From: Coprococcus sp.
GTDB lineage: Bacteria; Bacillota; Clostridia; Lachnospirales; Lachnospiraceae
Direction of reading: 5' to 3'
Length of the DNA stretch: 34,593 nt
NCBI GenBank assembly: GCA_016297495.1
Contig: JAEDGN010000023.1
Span: 1-34,593, forward strand
Of this stretch, positions 1 through 8,036 are shown one piece after another. The notes beneath the pieces are model-generated. The model saw nothing but the letters and a program-made list of their open reading frames with translations, had not been told where the DNA came from and ran no database searches. The position numbers and the translations under genes are program-made. Numbering within the stretch: the first letter of the stretch is position 1; every line of letters starts with the position of its first letter.

Positions 1-87
1 TCTTATAATTGTGCATTTTCACTATACATGCAACTTTTTTTAAATGATGCATAATATAAGGATAGAAATTCCAGGAGGTGTTTTCTC

Positions 88-1083
88 ATGAAAAAACTCA
101 TTTCCTCAATCCTGATTTTATCCTGCATTTGTCTGCTCCTTGTCGGCTGCAGTCAGAATCAGTCGGGACTGACTTCTGTAACCCTCAACGAAGTCGCCCA
201 TTCCATTTTCTATGCCCCAATGTACGTGGCCATCGAAAACGATTATTTTGAAGAAGAAGGATTGGATATCAAACTGGTCAACGGTGCCGGCGCTGACAAT
301 GTCATGACCTCTCTCATATCCGGAGACGCAGATATTGGCTTTATGGGGCCGGAGGCTACGGTATATGTTTACAATCAGGGATCTCAGAACTACGCTGTCA
401 ATTTCGCTCAGCTGACTCAGCGTGCAGGTAACTTTCTTGTCTCCCGCTCTCCCGAAGATAATTTCACATGGCAGGATCTGAAAGGAAAAACTGTCCTCGG
501 AGGCAGAGCAGGGGGTATGCCTCAGATGATATTTGAATATGTCCTGAAACTTCATAACATCGATCCTAAAACAGATCTGACCATCATTCAGAACATTGAT
601 TTCGGGCTGACCGCCGAAGCCTTTTCCAGTGGTACTGCCGACTATACCGTTGAATTTGAACCATTTGCCACGTCTCTGGAAAAAAACGGAAACGGATATG
701 TAATTGCCTCCCTCGGCGAGGATTCCGGCTACGTCCCATACACCTGTTTCTCCGCCCTTGAAAAATACATTCAGGAAAATCCTGACATCATTCAAAGCTT
801 TACCAATGCCATCCAGAAAGGTCTGGACTATGTCAACAGCCATACGCCGATGGAAATTGCAAAAATTATCCAGCCACAATTTGAAGAAACAGGTGCAGAT
901 ACCCTTGTCACTATCATCGACCGATATGCTGCCCAGGATACGTGGAAGCAAGACTGTATTTTTACAGAAGAAGCCTTTACTTTACTTCAGAACATCCTTG
1001 ATCAGGCCGGTGAACTAACCGAAAGAGTCGACTATCAGACACTTGTTGATCCTTCGTTCGCCCAAAAAGCTTTGCACAAATAA
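88..1083 (+). CDS. ABC transporter substrate-binding lipoprotein, NMT1/SsuA type
   Basis: Extracytoplasmic solute-binding lipoprotein of the NMT1/THI5-like, SsuA/TauA superfamily, which delivers small organic ligands (thiamine precursors, sulfonates, nitrate and similar) to an ABC importer. The N-terminus is a lipoprotein signal: basic MKK, a hydrophobic stretch and lipobox LVGC with the lipidated Cys at residue 21. The mature part has the family's opening pattern (FYAPMYVAIENDYFEEEGL) and the GDADIGFMGPE segment. The length of 331 aa is typical. AGGAGGTG at 73-80 supports the ATG at 88. No permease or ATPase gene is visible: the left edge is only 87 bases upstream and the next gene is on the other strand, so this may be the last gene of a transporter operon or an orphan. 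The ligand cannot be told from sequence. Confidence 0.88.
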   Translation: MKKLISSILILSCICLLLVGCSQNQSGLTSVTLNEVAHSIFYAPMYVAIENDYFEEEGLDIKLVNGAGADNVMTSLISGDADIGFMGPEATVYVYNQGSQNYAVNFAQLTQRAGNFLVSRSPEDNFTWQDLKGKTVLGGRAGGMPQMIFEYVLKLHNIDPKTDLTIIQNIDFGLTAEAFSSGTADYTVEFEPFATSLEKNGNGYVIASLGEDSGYVPYTCFSALEKYIQENPDIIQSFTNAIQKGLDYVNSHTPMEIAKIIQPQFEETGADTLVTIIDRYAAQDTWKQDCIFTEEAFTLLQNILDQAGELTERVDYQTLVDPSFAQKALHK

Positions 1084-1266
1084 TAAGGCAGTTATAGAAT
1101 CCGACTCTGGCAGAGCACATGACATGCTAAGATATAAAATAAAACTGCCGCATCTTTATAAAGCACTCTGCAATCCGGGTTATCCTGAAAATCATGCATA
1201 ACAACCGATGCAGAAATGCCAAAATAAATCTTGCGGCAGCCCTGTCATAAAATTGATTATTCCGTT
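1084..1266. other. Intergenic region without a recognisable gene
   Basis: This 183-base gap lies between two convergent genes. I see no open frame with a ribosome binding site and no GC-rich hairpin followed by a T-run. Short complementary segments (GGCAG and CTGCC types) occur but are too far apart to call a terminator. Confidence 0.5.
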
Positions 1267-1851
1267 CTATTCAAATGGTGTACGGTCCGTCAGCGCATAA
1301 GACTCCACCTTTTTCGCATTCTTCATATAATCAGCCGTCTGACTGTCATAATCGGCCGAATTTGACGCAGACACAAATACTTTTTCCGTAACCATTTCAC
1401 CATCATATTGATACTGTCTCAGTTCATATGCGCCATCATTATTATAAAAAGCAAGCAGTCCATACTGCTCTGACAGATACATCTCCTGAAGCATCAGAGT
1501 ACCAATCGTCATTACGTCACCCTGGTTAAAGGAATAGACACTCATGGCATCCTTTCCCACGATCAGTTCCGGAGAACCATCACCGGTAATATCATACAAA
1601 TAGTACACTGCCTCCTGATCCGGACAGCCATCCAGCAGCACTTTGTATTTTTTCTTCTGGTCATCGTCCAATAAAACTGTCTGTTTCTGCTCGCTGACAG
1701 CTCCTGCTATTTCGGACACAATATCTATAGGGATTTCTGATGTCAGTTCATCTGTCTCCCCATATCCGTCATTCTTCTCCTTCCCGCAGCCGACTGATAA
1801 AGCAATCAGGAGCATAAGGAGCAGCATGCCCATTAATTCTTTGACCTTCAT
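1267..1851 (-). CDS. Predicted lipoprotein of unknown function
   Basis: Not recognised beyond being a secreted lipoprotein. The N-terminus has a hydrophobic signal ending in lipobox LSVGC (Cys22 from this start). A DITGDGSPELIVG segment at about residues 87-99 resembles the calcium-binding Asp-rich loop of FG-GAP/VCBS-like repeats, which is common in small Clostridia lipoproteins with a C-terminal repetitive beta fold. The frame is open from a TTG at 1857, but the ATG at 1851 is preferred: AGGTGA lies about seven bases before it and directly abuts the TTG. It follows the cupin gene by 22 bases on the same strand and is probably cotranscribed. It probably sits on the outer face of the cytoplasmic membrane. 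Ligand and role are unknown. Confidence 0.75.
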   Translation of the reverse strand: MKVKELMGMLLLMLLIALSVGCGKEKNDGYGETDELTSEIPIDIVSEIAGAVSEQKQTVLLDDDQKKKYKVLLDGCPDQEAVYYLYDITGDGSPELIVGKDAMSVYSFNQGDVMTIGTLMLQEMYLSEQYGLLAFYNNDGAYELRQYQYDGEMVTEKVFVSASNSADYDSQTADYMKNAKKVESYALTDRTPFE

Positions 1852-1873
1852 TTTCAATCACCTGTTCCATATC

Positions 1874-2224
1874 CTAATACAGTAAAATAACTGCAAAAAC
1901 TTCCAGTACATCTGTCTCTGAAGCATTTCTGATTCCATGGCTCTGACCGCCAAGACAGACACAGGAGTCTCCCTCGTGCAGCGTCACGATAGTACCATTG
2001 TCATTATACTCTGCTGTTCCTTTAGAAATGCAGATAATCTCCTCTTCCCCTTCATGTATATGCTCCCCAATAGAACACCCCGGATTAAAAATAAGTTTGG
2101 CAATCATTTTCGCGTTGCCATTGTATTCTGATGGTTCAAGATAACGAATAATATGTACTGTTCCCTCGCCACCGCGCATATTTTCATTAAATAAATTCAC
2201 CATATCTTCTGCTCGTTTAATCAT
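1874..2224 (-). CDS. Small single-domain cupin protein
   Basis: Small cupin_2 family protein of about 116 aa. Cupin motif 1 is visible as PGCSIGEHIHEGEEEIICISKG (G-x5-HxH-x3,4-E-x6-G pattern, metal ligands His, His, Glu), followed by motif 2 around GDSCVCLGGQSHGIRN (third His). Such proteins bind a divalent metal; some are enzymes (isomerases, dioxygenases) and others sense small molecules. No substrate can be assigned. The frame opens at an ATG at 2233, but AGGAGG lies one base before that ATG and ten bases before the second ATG at 2224, so 2224 is the likelier start. It is the first gene of a two-gene minus-strand unit with the lipoprotein. Confidence 0.82.
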   Translation of the reverse strand: MIKRAEDMVNLFNENMRGGEGTVHIIRYLEPSEYNGNAKMIAKLIFNPGCSIGEHIHEGEEEIICISKGTAEYNDNGTIVTLHEGDSCVCLGGQSHGIRNASETDVLEVFAVILLY

Positions 2225-2384
2225 AATAGCCATACCTCCTGTATAAATAACTCAAAAGCTGCCATCCGTTTCTTCTTCTCAGCTTTCTTTCTCTAGCATA
2301 ACATTTAAAGAAATATATTGCAAGAGCTGAGTAGATACCTCTGTTTGTATAGCGGTTTTAATTACTACATATTGAACTTTTTTA

Positions 2385-2414
2385 TTGACCTTTTCCCATT
2401 CAAAGGACTATACT
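2385..2414 (+). promoter_or_regulatory. Putative sigma-A promoter for the DUF1836 gene
   Basis: TTGACC (2385-2390), an 18-base spacer and TATACT (2409-2414), followed by an AT-rich stretch. Transcription would start near 2421, leaving a leader of roughly 90 bases before the ATG at 2513. A short open frame in this region (2318-2506) overlaps the promoter and has no ribosome binding site. Confidence 0.5.
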
Positions 2415-2512
2415 ATATAATATATAGAGAATCATACCTATACTCTATTATTGACCTGAAAAGTGATGACTTCGCATACTTATTTTATGTTTTATGGAAG
2501 GATTGACAGATT

Positions 2513-3118
2513 ATGGAACAGAAATCAAGTAATATAGCTCCAAAAGATATACAACAAATTATCAGCGATGTTTTCAGCCGATATACAGATGACAGCTACA
2601 TTAAAGCCTCCATGCTGCCGGATCTGGATCTGTATGTGGATCAGATTACCACCTTTCTGACTCAGCATCTTTCCAGAACAACACGCAGTGAAGACGACAA
2701 AATCATGACAAAAACCATGATCAATAATTACACCAAAAATCATCTTTTGCCGCCTCCGGTGAAGAAAAAATATTCCAAAGATCATATATTGCTGCTGATT
2801 TTTATTTATTACTTTAAAAACTTTCTCTCTATCAGCGATATTCAGACCATTCTTGCCCCTCTGACAGAACAGTTTTTTCATAAGAGCAATGGAATGAATC
2901 TGGAATATATTTACAGCACCCTTTTTTCAAAAGAATCAACATATCGGGAGAATTACTATGAAAATATTCTGAAAGAATATGAAATATCAGGTGATATATT
3001 TGCAGATGCACCGGAAGAGGATCAACAGTTTCTCCGGGAATTTTCTTTTATCTGTATTCTCAGTCTTGATATTTATATCAAAAAGCAATTGATTGAATCC
3101 ATCATAGATCAAAAATAG
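2513..3118 (+). CDS. DUF1836 domain protein (putative MerR-like regulator)
   Basis: Member of the DUF1836 family of Firmicutes, predicted DNA-binding proteins with a MerR-like helix-turn-helix. The diagnostic block is at about residues 65-115: KTMINNYTK, LLPPP, KKKYSKDHILLL and the FLSISDIQ segment, which pairs a winged helix with the following helical region. The 201-aa length is normal. Targets are unknown for the family. The ATG at 2513 follows a modest GGAAGGA about ten bases upstream, and a promoter-like sequence is present at 2385-2414. The stop codon TAG (3116-3118) overlaps the start of the hairpin shared with the convergent yerC-type gene. Regulatory function is inferred from the domain only. 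Confidence 0.85.
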   Translation: MEQKSSNIAPKDIQQIISDVFSRYTDDSYIKASMLPDLDLYVDQITTFLTQHLSRTTRSEDDKIMTKTMINNYTKNHLLPPPVKKKYSKDHILLLIFIYYFKNFLSISDIQTILAPLTEQFFHKSNGMNLEYIYSTLFSKESTYRENYYENILKEYEISGDIFADAPEEDQQFLREFSFICILSLDIYIKKQLIESIIDQK

Positions 3119-3153
3119 AAGGGTGTCACAGCATTATGCTGTGACACCCTTCT
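3117..3153. terminator. Perfect 17-bp hairpin between convergent genes
   Basis: Arms 3117-3133 and 3137-3153 are perfectly complementary around a 3-base loop (TTA). It separates the DUF1836 gene (+) from the yerC-type gene (-). Read on the minus strand the stem is followed by a T-run (TATTTTTG), a good intrinsic terminator. On the plus strand the tail is weaker (the stem itself ends CCCTTCT). It probably works in both directions, best for the minus strand. Confidence 0.85.
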
Positions 3154-3158
3154 AACCT

Positions 3159-3452
3159 CTATTCATTCTCCTTTAGTCGCTCCAATACCATATCATAACC
3201 ATCGTTGCCATAATTCAGTGAACGGTTCACACGACTGATCGTAGCTGTAGAAGCCCCTGTCTTCTCAGCAATCTCAAGGTATGTTTTTTTCTCCCTGAGC
3301 ATCCTTGCCACTTCAAAACGCTGTGACAGGGACAGCAGCTCATTAATAGTACATATATCTTCAAAAAATTCATAACATTCTTCCACATTCTTCAGGCAAA
3401 GCATTGCTCTGAATAACTGCTCAACCTCTGGCGTTTTAATTTTTTTGTTCAT
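3159..3452 (-). CDS. YerC/YecD family TrpR-related regulator
   Basis: Small (97 aa) TrpR-superfamily DNA-binding protein of the YerC/YecD family. The fold signature is the helical segment CTINELLSLSQRFEVARML followed by the helix-turn-helix TYLEIAEKTGASTATISRVNRSL at about residues 57-80, with the typical ending NYGNDGYDMVLERL. Despite its relation to TrpR, tryptophan binding has not been generally shown for this family. AGAAGGGGA upstream supports the ATG at 3452. A promoter-like pair lies at 3540-3568 and a perfect hairpin terminator follows the stop, so it looks like a single-gene transcript. The regulon is unknown. Confidence 0.9.
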   Translation of the reverse strand: MNKKIKTPEVEQLFRAMLCLKNVEECYEFFEDICTINELLSLSQRFEVARMLREKKTYLEIAEKTGASTATISRVNRSLNYGNDGYDMVLERLKENE

Positions 3453-3539
3453 TGGCTAAAAATCCCCTTCTTATTATTCATTCTATTCCCATGATTATAC
3501 AGCAGACAGCAGACTCACCTGCTCTGAATGCATAAAGGT

Positions 3540-3568
3540 ATTGTAACATTTTACAGAGCTAAAGTCTA
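3540..3568 (-). promoter_or_regulatory. Putative promoter for the yerC-type gene
   Basis: On the minus strand: TAGACT (3563-3568), a 17-base spacer ending in TGT, and TACAAT (3540-3545). This gives an extended -10 element with a four-of-six -35. The leader to the ATG at 3452 would be about 80 bases. Confidence 0.5.
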
Positions 3569-3583
3569 TAGATAATTCTTAAA

Positions 3584-4414
3584 TTATTCTAAAACTTCTC
3601 TTTCATTTAACTTATCAGCTTTTTTTCGGTTAGCGCGGTACTGGGACGGGGTGCAGCCCTCACTTTTTTTGAAAACATAACAAAAATATTCCATTTTTTC
3701 AAAGCCGCACCGATGAGCGATATCGTGAATTCTCATATTGCTGGTAACCAAAAACAGGCGGGCATAATGGATACGGATTTTATTGACAAAAGCCATAGGA
3801 GCGATTCCGAAATGCTGTTTGAAAGCACGTGAAAAATAACTGACACTTGTTCCGTATATCCGTGCAAGATGATTCAGATCCAACGGCTCAGCATAATGCT
3901 CCTGTATGTATTGATAAATCTCATTTAAATTTGAAACTTTATAATCTTTTTTTTCTGTATCTTTTATATTGATTAACAAAGTCTGCAGCATAATTGCCGA
4001 TCTAAAATATTCTCCTGCCTCCCATGTCTGAATCATACTGTCCAGACATGCAGCCAACAGATTCCCGGATACATTGAATTTTGACACATCCAGAAACTGA
4101 AGATACCGAAGCATTCCGTGAACACCGCTGCCATCAAAATTTACTGTCACAATCCAGCACTCTTCTCCAGGCATTCCCTGAAGTGTCAGTTTTTTCCCCT
4201 TTTTTATAAGCAGGGCATCGTTCGTTTTTAACTTAATATCCCAGTCATCAATTCTAAGATTGATAGCACCCATTCTGACAACCATAATGATATAACTGTC
4301 CAGAACAGTTTCCTGCTGTTTTTCAACAGCCACATGAAACTTTGTTATTTTATCAACAAATAGACTTAATAGTCTATAATTGTCTCTTTTTTCTGTAATT
4401 TCTTTAATTATCAT
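3584..4414 (-). CDS. AraC family transcriptional regulator
   Basis: One-component regulator of 276 aa. Residues about 20-110 look like a cupin-type AraC sensor domain (beta-rich, with LRIDDWDIKLKTNDALLIKKGKK). Residues about 165-262 form the double helix-turn-helix: LNHLARIYGTSVSYFSRAFKQHFG, then MRIHDIAHRCGFEKMEYFCYVFKKSEGCTPSQYR, with the conserved GF..YF..FKK..G.TP..YR ending. GGAG nine bases before the ATG at 4414 supports the start. It diverges from the atoE-type transporter across about 147 bases, the usual arrangement for an AraC activator and its target, so control of that transporter is the natural inference. The effector is unknown; a fatty acid or amino-acid-derived signal would fit. 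Confidence 0.9.
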   Translation of the reverse strand: MIIKEITEKRDNYRLLSLFVDKITKFHVAVEKQQETVLDSYIIMVVRMGAINLRIDDWDIKLKTNDALLIKKGKKLTLQGMPGEECWIVTVNFDGSGVHGMLRYLQFLDVSKFNVSGNLLAACLDSMIQTWEAGEYFRSAIMLQTLLINIKDTEKKDYKVSNLNEIYQYIQEHYAEPLDLNHLARIYGTSVSYFSRAFKQHFGIAPMAFVNKIRIHYARLFLVTSNMRIHDIAHRCGFEKMEYFCYVFKKSEGCTPSQYRANRKKADKLNEREVLE

Positions 4415-4561
4415 AATATTTCTCCGCCTATAACGTTCATATATTCAACATTTTTATATTATTTTAGAGTTTCATTTTCTTTAGAAAAGTTTTATAATAG
4501 TACCAGATTGTTTGCAAAAAAACAATGAGCAACTACACACTAAAAAGGGAGGAATTTTTTT
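4415..4561. promoter_or_regulatory. Divergent regulatory region between the araC-type gene and atoE
   Basis: A 147-base AT-rich divergent region. On the plus strand a consensus -10 (TATAAT, about 4492-4497) sits after a poorly matching -35 region, as expected for an activator-dependent promoter. A 7-bp inverted repeat (4507-4513 with 4520-4526) lies just downstream, and GGGAGG is placed properly before the ATG at 4562. No obvious pair of AraC half-sites could be fixed by eye. Confidence 0.4.
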
Positions 4562-5926
4562 ATGCTCAAAAAAATCTCTAATGCTTCTGTTAAAATTATA
4601 CAGAATTTCTTGCCAGATCCATTTATCTTCTGTATTCTTTTGACAATCATTGTATTTGTCGCAGATATCTTTGCGACAGGAGCTGGTCCGCTTACACTTG
4701 CTATGTGGTGGGGCAGCGGCGTATGGAACCTGCTTGCTTTCTCCATGCAGATGGCTCTGGTTCTCGTTCTTGGTAACGCAATGGCTTCTTCCAAGCCGGT
4801 TAAGAAACTTCTTGACAACATCGCAGGTATTGCTAAGACTCCTGCATCAGGTATCATCCTTGTAACAGTTGTTTCTACAATTGCCTGCTGGTTAAACTGG
4901 GGCTTCGGTCTGGTTGTTGGTGCGCTTCTTGCAAAATCTATCGCCAAGAAAGTTAAAGGTATTGACTACCGTCTGCTGATTGCTTCCGCATACTCAGGCT
5001 TCATCGTATGGCATGCAGGTCTGTCAGGCTCCATTCCTCTGGATATCGTTGTTGCTGACAACGTTGCAGCTAAGACAGCCGGTGCTATCGCAGAAGGCGT
5101 TCCTATGAGTGAGACTGTTCTTTCTCCTTGGAACCTGGTTATCTGTCTTGCCATCCTGATTCTCATGCCTCTGGTTAATGCCAAGATGCATCCGGATGCA
5201 GCCAATGTTGTAACTGTTGATCCTAAGCTTCTTGTTGAAGAAGAAGTTGTAGAGAAGAAAGCTGAGACAATCGCTGAGAAGCTTGAGAATTCAAGAATCT
5301 TATCCATCATCGTTGTTGTTCTCGGTGTTGTTTACCTTGTTCAGTATTTTGCAGCTTCAGGCAATATCCTGAATGCGCTTTCACTGAATATCGTTAACCT
5401 GATCTTCCTTGTTATCGGTGTTCTGTTACATGGTACTCCAATCAACTACGTAAGAGCTATCACAGACGCTGCAAAAGGCGCTGCAGGTATCATCCTTCAG
5501 TTCCCATTCTACGCTGGTATCCAGGCTCTGATGGTTGGTCATCTTGAAGGCGGCAACTCCCTCGCAGGTATTATCAGTAACTTCTTCGTAGCTATCTCCA
5601 ACACAGTGACATTCCCTGTATGGACATTCCTCAGCGCTGGTATCGTTAACTTCTTCGTACCATCAGGCGGCGGACAGTGGACAGTTCAGGGTCCTATCGT
5701 TGGTCCTGCTTCTGTAGCACTTGGTGTTAAACCTGGTGTAGCTCTGATGGGTATTGCATGGGGCGATGCTTGGACAAATATGTTACAGCCATTCTGGGCT
5801 CTGCCGGCACTTGGTATCGCTGGTCTGGGAGCAAGAGATATCATGGGTTACTGTGTTATCGACCTGTTGCTCACCGGTGTTATCATCATCGTTGGCTTCA
5901 TCCTCGTAGGTGTCCTTGGATTATAA
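4562..5926 (+). CDS. atoE: Short-chain fatty acid transporter, AtoE family
   Basis: Integral membrane protein of the AtoE family (short-chain fatty acid transporters, the family of the E. coli acetoacetate/butyrate system). The 454 aa are mostly hydrophobic helices; the N-terminal NFLPDPFIFCILLT, the W-rich WWGSGVWNLLAFSMQM, the CWLNWGFGLVVGA block and the C-terminal FVPSGGGQWTVQGP and GIAWGDAWTNMLQPFWALPAL signatures are all recognisable. A hydrophilic, Glu/Lys-rich loop at about residues 215-245 is probably cytoplasmic. Codon use is strongly skewed to GGT, GCT, GTT, ATC and CTT compared with neighbours, suggesting high expression. Transport of butyrate or acetoacetate is a family-level inference; no catabolic atoDAB genes are adjacent. 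It is followed by an intrinsic terminator and probably transcribed alone under the divergent AraC regulator. Confidence 0.92.
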   Translation: MLKKISNASVKIIQNFLPDPFIFCILLTIIVFVADIFATGAGPLTLAMWWGSGVWNLLAFSMQMALVLVLGNAMASSKPVKKLLDNIAGIAKTPASGIILVTVVSTIACWLNWGFGLVVGALLAKSIAKKVKGIDYRLLIASAYSGFIVWHAGLSGSIPLDIVVADNVAAKTAGAIAEGVPMSETVLSPWNLVICLAILILMPLVNAKMHPDAANVVTVDPKLLVEEEVVEKKAETIAEKLENSRILSIIVVVLGVVYLVQYFAASGNILNALSLNIVNLIFLVIGVLLHGTPINYVRAITDAAKGAAGIILQFPFYAGIQALMVGHLEGGNSLAGIISNFFVAISNTVTFPVWTFLSAGIVNFFVPSGGGQWTVQGPIVGPASVALGVKPGVALMGIAWGDAWTNMLQPFWALPALGIAGLGARDIMGYCVIDLLLTGVIIIVGFILVGVLGL

Positions 5927-5952
5927 TCCGATCTACTACATAAAGATTTTTT

Positions 5953-5983
5953 AACAGCGCAGCATTTAGCTGCGCTGTTTTCA
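5953..5983 (+). terminator. Intrinsic terminator of atoE
   Basis: An 11-bp GC-rich stem (5953-5963 with 5969-5979) around loop ATTTA, followed on the plus strand by a short T-run. On the minus strand the stem is followed by A residues, so it would not end the opposing plsC transcript in the usual way. Confidence 0.85.
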
Positions 5984-5993
5984 TTACTGATTT

Positions 5994-6710
5994 TTAACTG
6001 TGAATACTTATGGCCTCTTTAATCCTTCTTTCCACTTCCAGAGCAATTTCTGTCGTATTCATATCCGCATATTCCTCATAATACATCGGTTTCAGATAAT
6101 GCACCTGCACCGTTACAGGCCTGATCGTTTTTTTATCAAAGGGTTCAAAGCTATTAATCAAAGCCACCGGTACAATCGGTGCTTTTGACTTGGTAGCCGC
6201 TTTAAAAGCCCCTGCCTTAAAAGACTGAATCTCATTTCCCTTTCTGCTTCTTGTGCCCTCAGCAAAGATAAGAAAATTCTCTCCGGCTTTGACCCTCTTT
6301 GCAACCTCCAGTATGACCTTCATAGACTGCTTCAGATCACTTCTGTCCATTGGAATATAATGAAGTGCCTCTTTGATCTGTTTGAGCAGGATAATATTCT
6401 CAACCTCAATCTTAAATACAACCGCATAGGGCCTTGGAAGCGTTTCTATAACTGCCAGCATATCATACATTCCCTGATGATTGGGATACATGATAAAGCC
6501 ATCCTTTTCCGGTATATTTTCCAGGCCGCTGCTGACAATATCCACACGTCCTGACCTGTTGACCTTTTTCACAATTCCCCGGATAAATCCGTATTTTGTC
6601 TCCAGACTGTATTTTTCTTCACCGGTATCCTTCGCAAACCGACAGATGTTCCAGAACCAGTATGGCACTATATAGATACATTTCAATACCATCAATATAA
6701 TTCGTCGCAT
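5994..6710 (-). CDS. plsC: 1-acyl-sn-glycerol-3-phosphate acyltransferase
   Basis: PlsC-type acyltransferase that acylates lysophosphatidic acid to phosphatidic acid at the membrane in phospholipid synthesis. The catalytic NHxxxxD box is NHQGMYD at residues 77-83, and the glycerophosphate-binding block is FAEGTRSRKG at about 149-158. A third motif (APIVPVALIN) follows, and an N-terminal hydrophobic segment probably anchors the protein. The 238-aa length is normal. It starts four bases after the hemL stop codon and its ribosome binding site (AAGGAGTGA) lies inside the end of hemL, so it is the last gene of the tetrapyrrole operon. I know of no direct biochemical link between the two; the pairing may be only positional. 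Confidence 0.92.
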   Translation of the reverse strand: MRRIILMVLKCIYIVPYWFWNICRFAKDTGEEKYSLETKYGFIRGIVKKVNRSGRVDIVSSGLENIPEKDGFIMYPNHQGMYDMLAVIETLPRPYAVVFKIEVENIILLKQIKEALHYIPMDRSDLKQSMKVILEVAKRVKAGENFLIFAEGTRSRKGNEIQSFKAGAFKAATKSKAPIVPVALINSFEPFDKKTIRPVTVQVHYLKPMYYEEYADMNTTEIALEVERRIKEAISIHS

Positions 6711-6714
6711 TCAA

Positions 6715-7998
6715 TCACTCCTTCCATATAGAAAGTGCCCTGTCAATGGCTCTTTCCGTCATCTGCAGATCTTCTTCCGTCAGAGCATCATTGACGAAAA
6801 ATGCTTCAAACTGAGAAGGGGCAATATACATGCCGCACGATTTCATTGCAGCAAAATACTGTCTGAACTTGTCAAGATCGGACGTCATAACATCTTCAAA
6901 ACATTTCACCGGATTTCCTGTAAAAAAGATACTCATTAAAGAGCCAGCTCTGTTTATCACCGCTTTGACCTGATATCGTTCGATGGCATCCCTGAAGGCT
7001 TTCTCTATCCGGATTGATCTTTCTTCCAGTCTGTCATAAATTGCCGGATCATCTCCAAGGAGCTTCAGCATGGCTTTTCCCGCCGCCACAGCCACCGGAT
7101 TACCGGAAAGGGTTCCCGCCTGATATACCGGTCCCACTGGAGAAACACAGGCCATGATATCCTTTCTGCCGCCATACACAGCCATTGGCATACCGCCTCC
7201 AACAATCTTACCAAATGTCGTCATATCAGGAATAACCCCATAATACTGCTGTGCACCGCCATAGCCCAGCCTGAATCCAGTAATCACTTCATCGAATATA
7301 AGCACTGCCCCATATTTTCTGGTAATCGCTCTCAGTCCTTCAAGAAATCCCGGTTCCGGAGGAACTACCCCCATATTGGCTGCCACCGGCTCCACAATCA
7401 GTGCCGCTATCCTTTTTCCGTATCTTTCAAACAGACTTCTTACACTTTCCAGATCATTGTACCTGGCAATCAGCGTTGTTTCTGCAAATGCAGCCGGTAC
7501 TCCGGCACTGTCCGGTACATTCTCTGTCAAAAGGCCCGAACCTGCTTTCACCAGCAGTCCGTCAGAATGACCATGATAGCAGCCTTCAAATTTTACGATC
7601 AATTCTCTGCCGGTAAAGCCTCTGGCCGCCCGGATAGCACTCATGACTGCCTCCGTTCCTGAATTGACCATTCGCAGCATTTCCATGGACGGAACAGCCT
7701 GCTGTATCATCTCTGCCAGTTCTACCTCTGCCGTCGTCGGAGCGCCATAGCTGGTCCCCCTTGCTGCAGCCTCTTTCACAGCCTGAACTACCTCTTCCCT
7801 GGCATGTCCCAGGATCATCGGTCCCCAGGAACCTACATAATCAATATAACAATTACCGTCTATATCATAGATATGCGATCCCCGGGCATGATCGATAAAT
7901 GGAGGCGTCATACCCACAGCACGGTAGGCCCTCACCGGACTATTGACCCCACCCGGCATAAGCTCACAGGCTTTCCTAAAAATTTTTTCACTGCTCAT
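6715..7998 (-). CDS. hemL: Glutamate-1-semialdehyde 2,1-aminomutase
   Basis: PLP-dependent aminomutase converting glutamate-1-semialdehyde to 5-aminolevulinate, step two of the C5 route. The PLP lysine is in TTFGKIVGGGMP (Lys264 from this start, matching Lys265 of the E. coli enzyme). The N-terminal MPGGVNSPVRA, the NSGTEAVMSAIR substrate/PLP loop and the FDEVITGFR Asp motif are also present. The frame extends to a TTG at 8025, but the ATG at 7998 is the likelier start: GGAG lies seven bases upstream and the protein then begins SSEKIFRKACELMPGG as in the family. It follows hemB by 38 bases and is translationally close to plsC. All catalytic elements are intact, so the enzyme should be active (427 aa). 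Confidence 0.97.
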   Translation of the reverse strand: MSSEKIFRKACELMPGGVNSPVRAYRAVGMTPPFIDHARGSHIYDIDGNCYIDYVGSWGPMILGHAREEVVQAVKEAAARGTSYGAPTTAEVELAEMIQQAVPSMEMLRMVNSGTEAVMSAIRAARGFTGRELIVKFEGCYHGHSDGLLVKAGSGLLTENVPDSAGVPAAFAETTLIARYNDLESVRSLFERYGKRIAALIVEPVAANMGVVPPEPGFLEGLRAITRKYGAVLIFDEVITGFRLGYGGAQQYYGVIPDMTTFGKIVGGGMPMAVYGGRKDIMACVSPVGPVYQAGTLSGNPVAVAAGKAMLKLLGDDPAIYDRLEERSIRIEKAFRDAIERYQVKAVINRAGSLMSIFFTGNPVKCFEDVMTSDLDKFRQYFAAMKSCGMYIAPSQFEAFFVNDALTEEDLQMTERAIDRALSIWKE

Positions 7999-8036
7999 TC
8001 CATCTCTCCTCTTCTCTTCTCTCAATCAGACACAGT

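Noticed and set aside
118..951. Minus-strand frame opposite the ABC lipoprotein
   Set aside because: The forward frame has a signal peptide, lipobox and ribosome binding site; the reverse has none of these.
2318..2506. 62-codon frame before the DUF1836 gene
   Set aside because: It overlaps the promoter-like sequence, lacks a ribosome binding site and has AT-rich, Tyr/Phe/Leu-heavy composition typical of random frames.
5940..5993. The hairpin after atoE as terminator of the opposing hem-plsC operon
   Set aside because: On the minus strand the stem is followed by A residues, not Ts.
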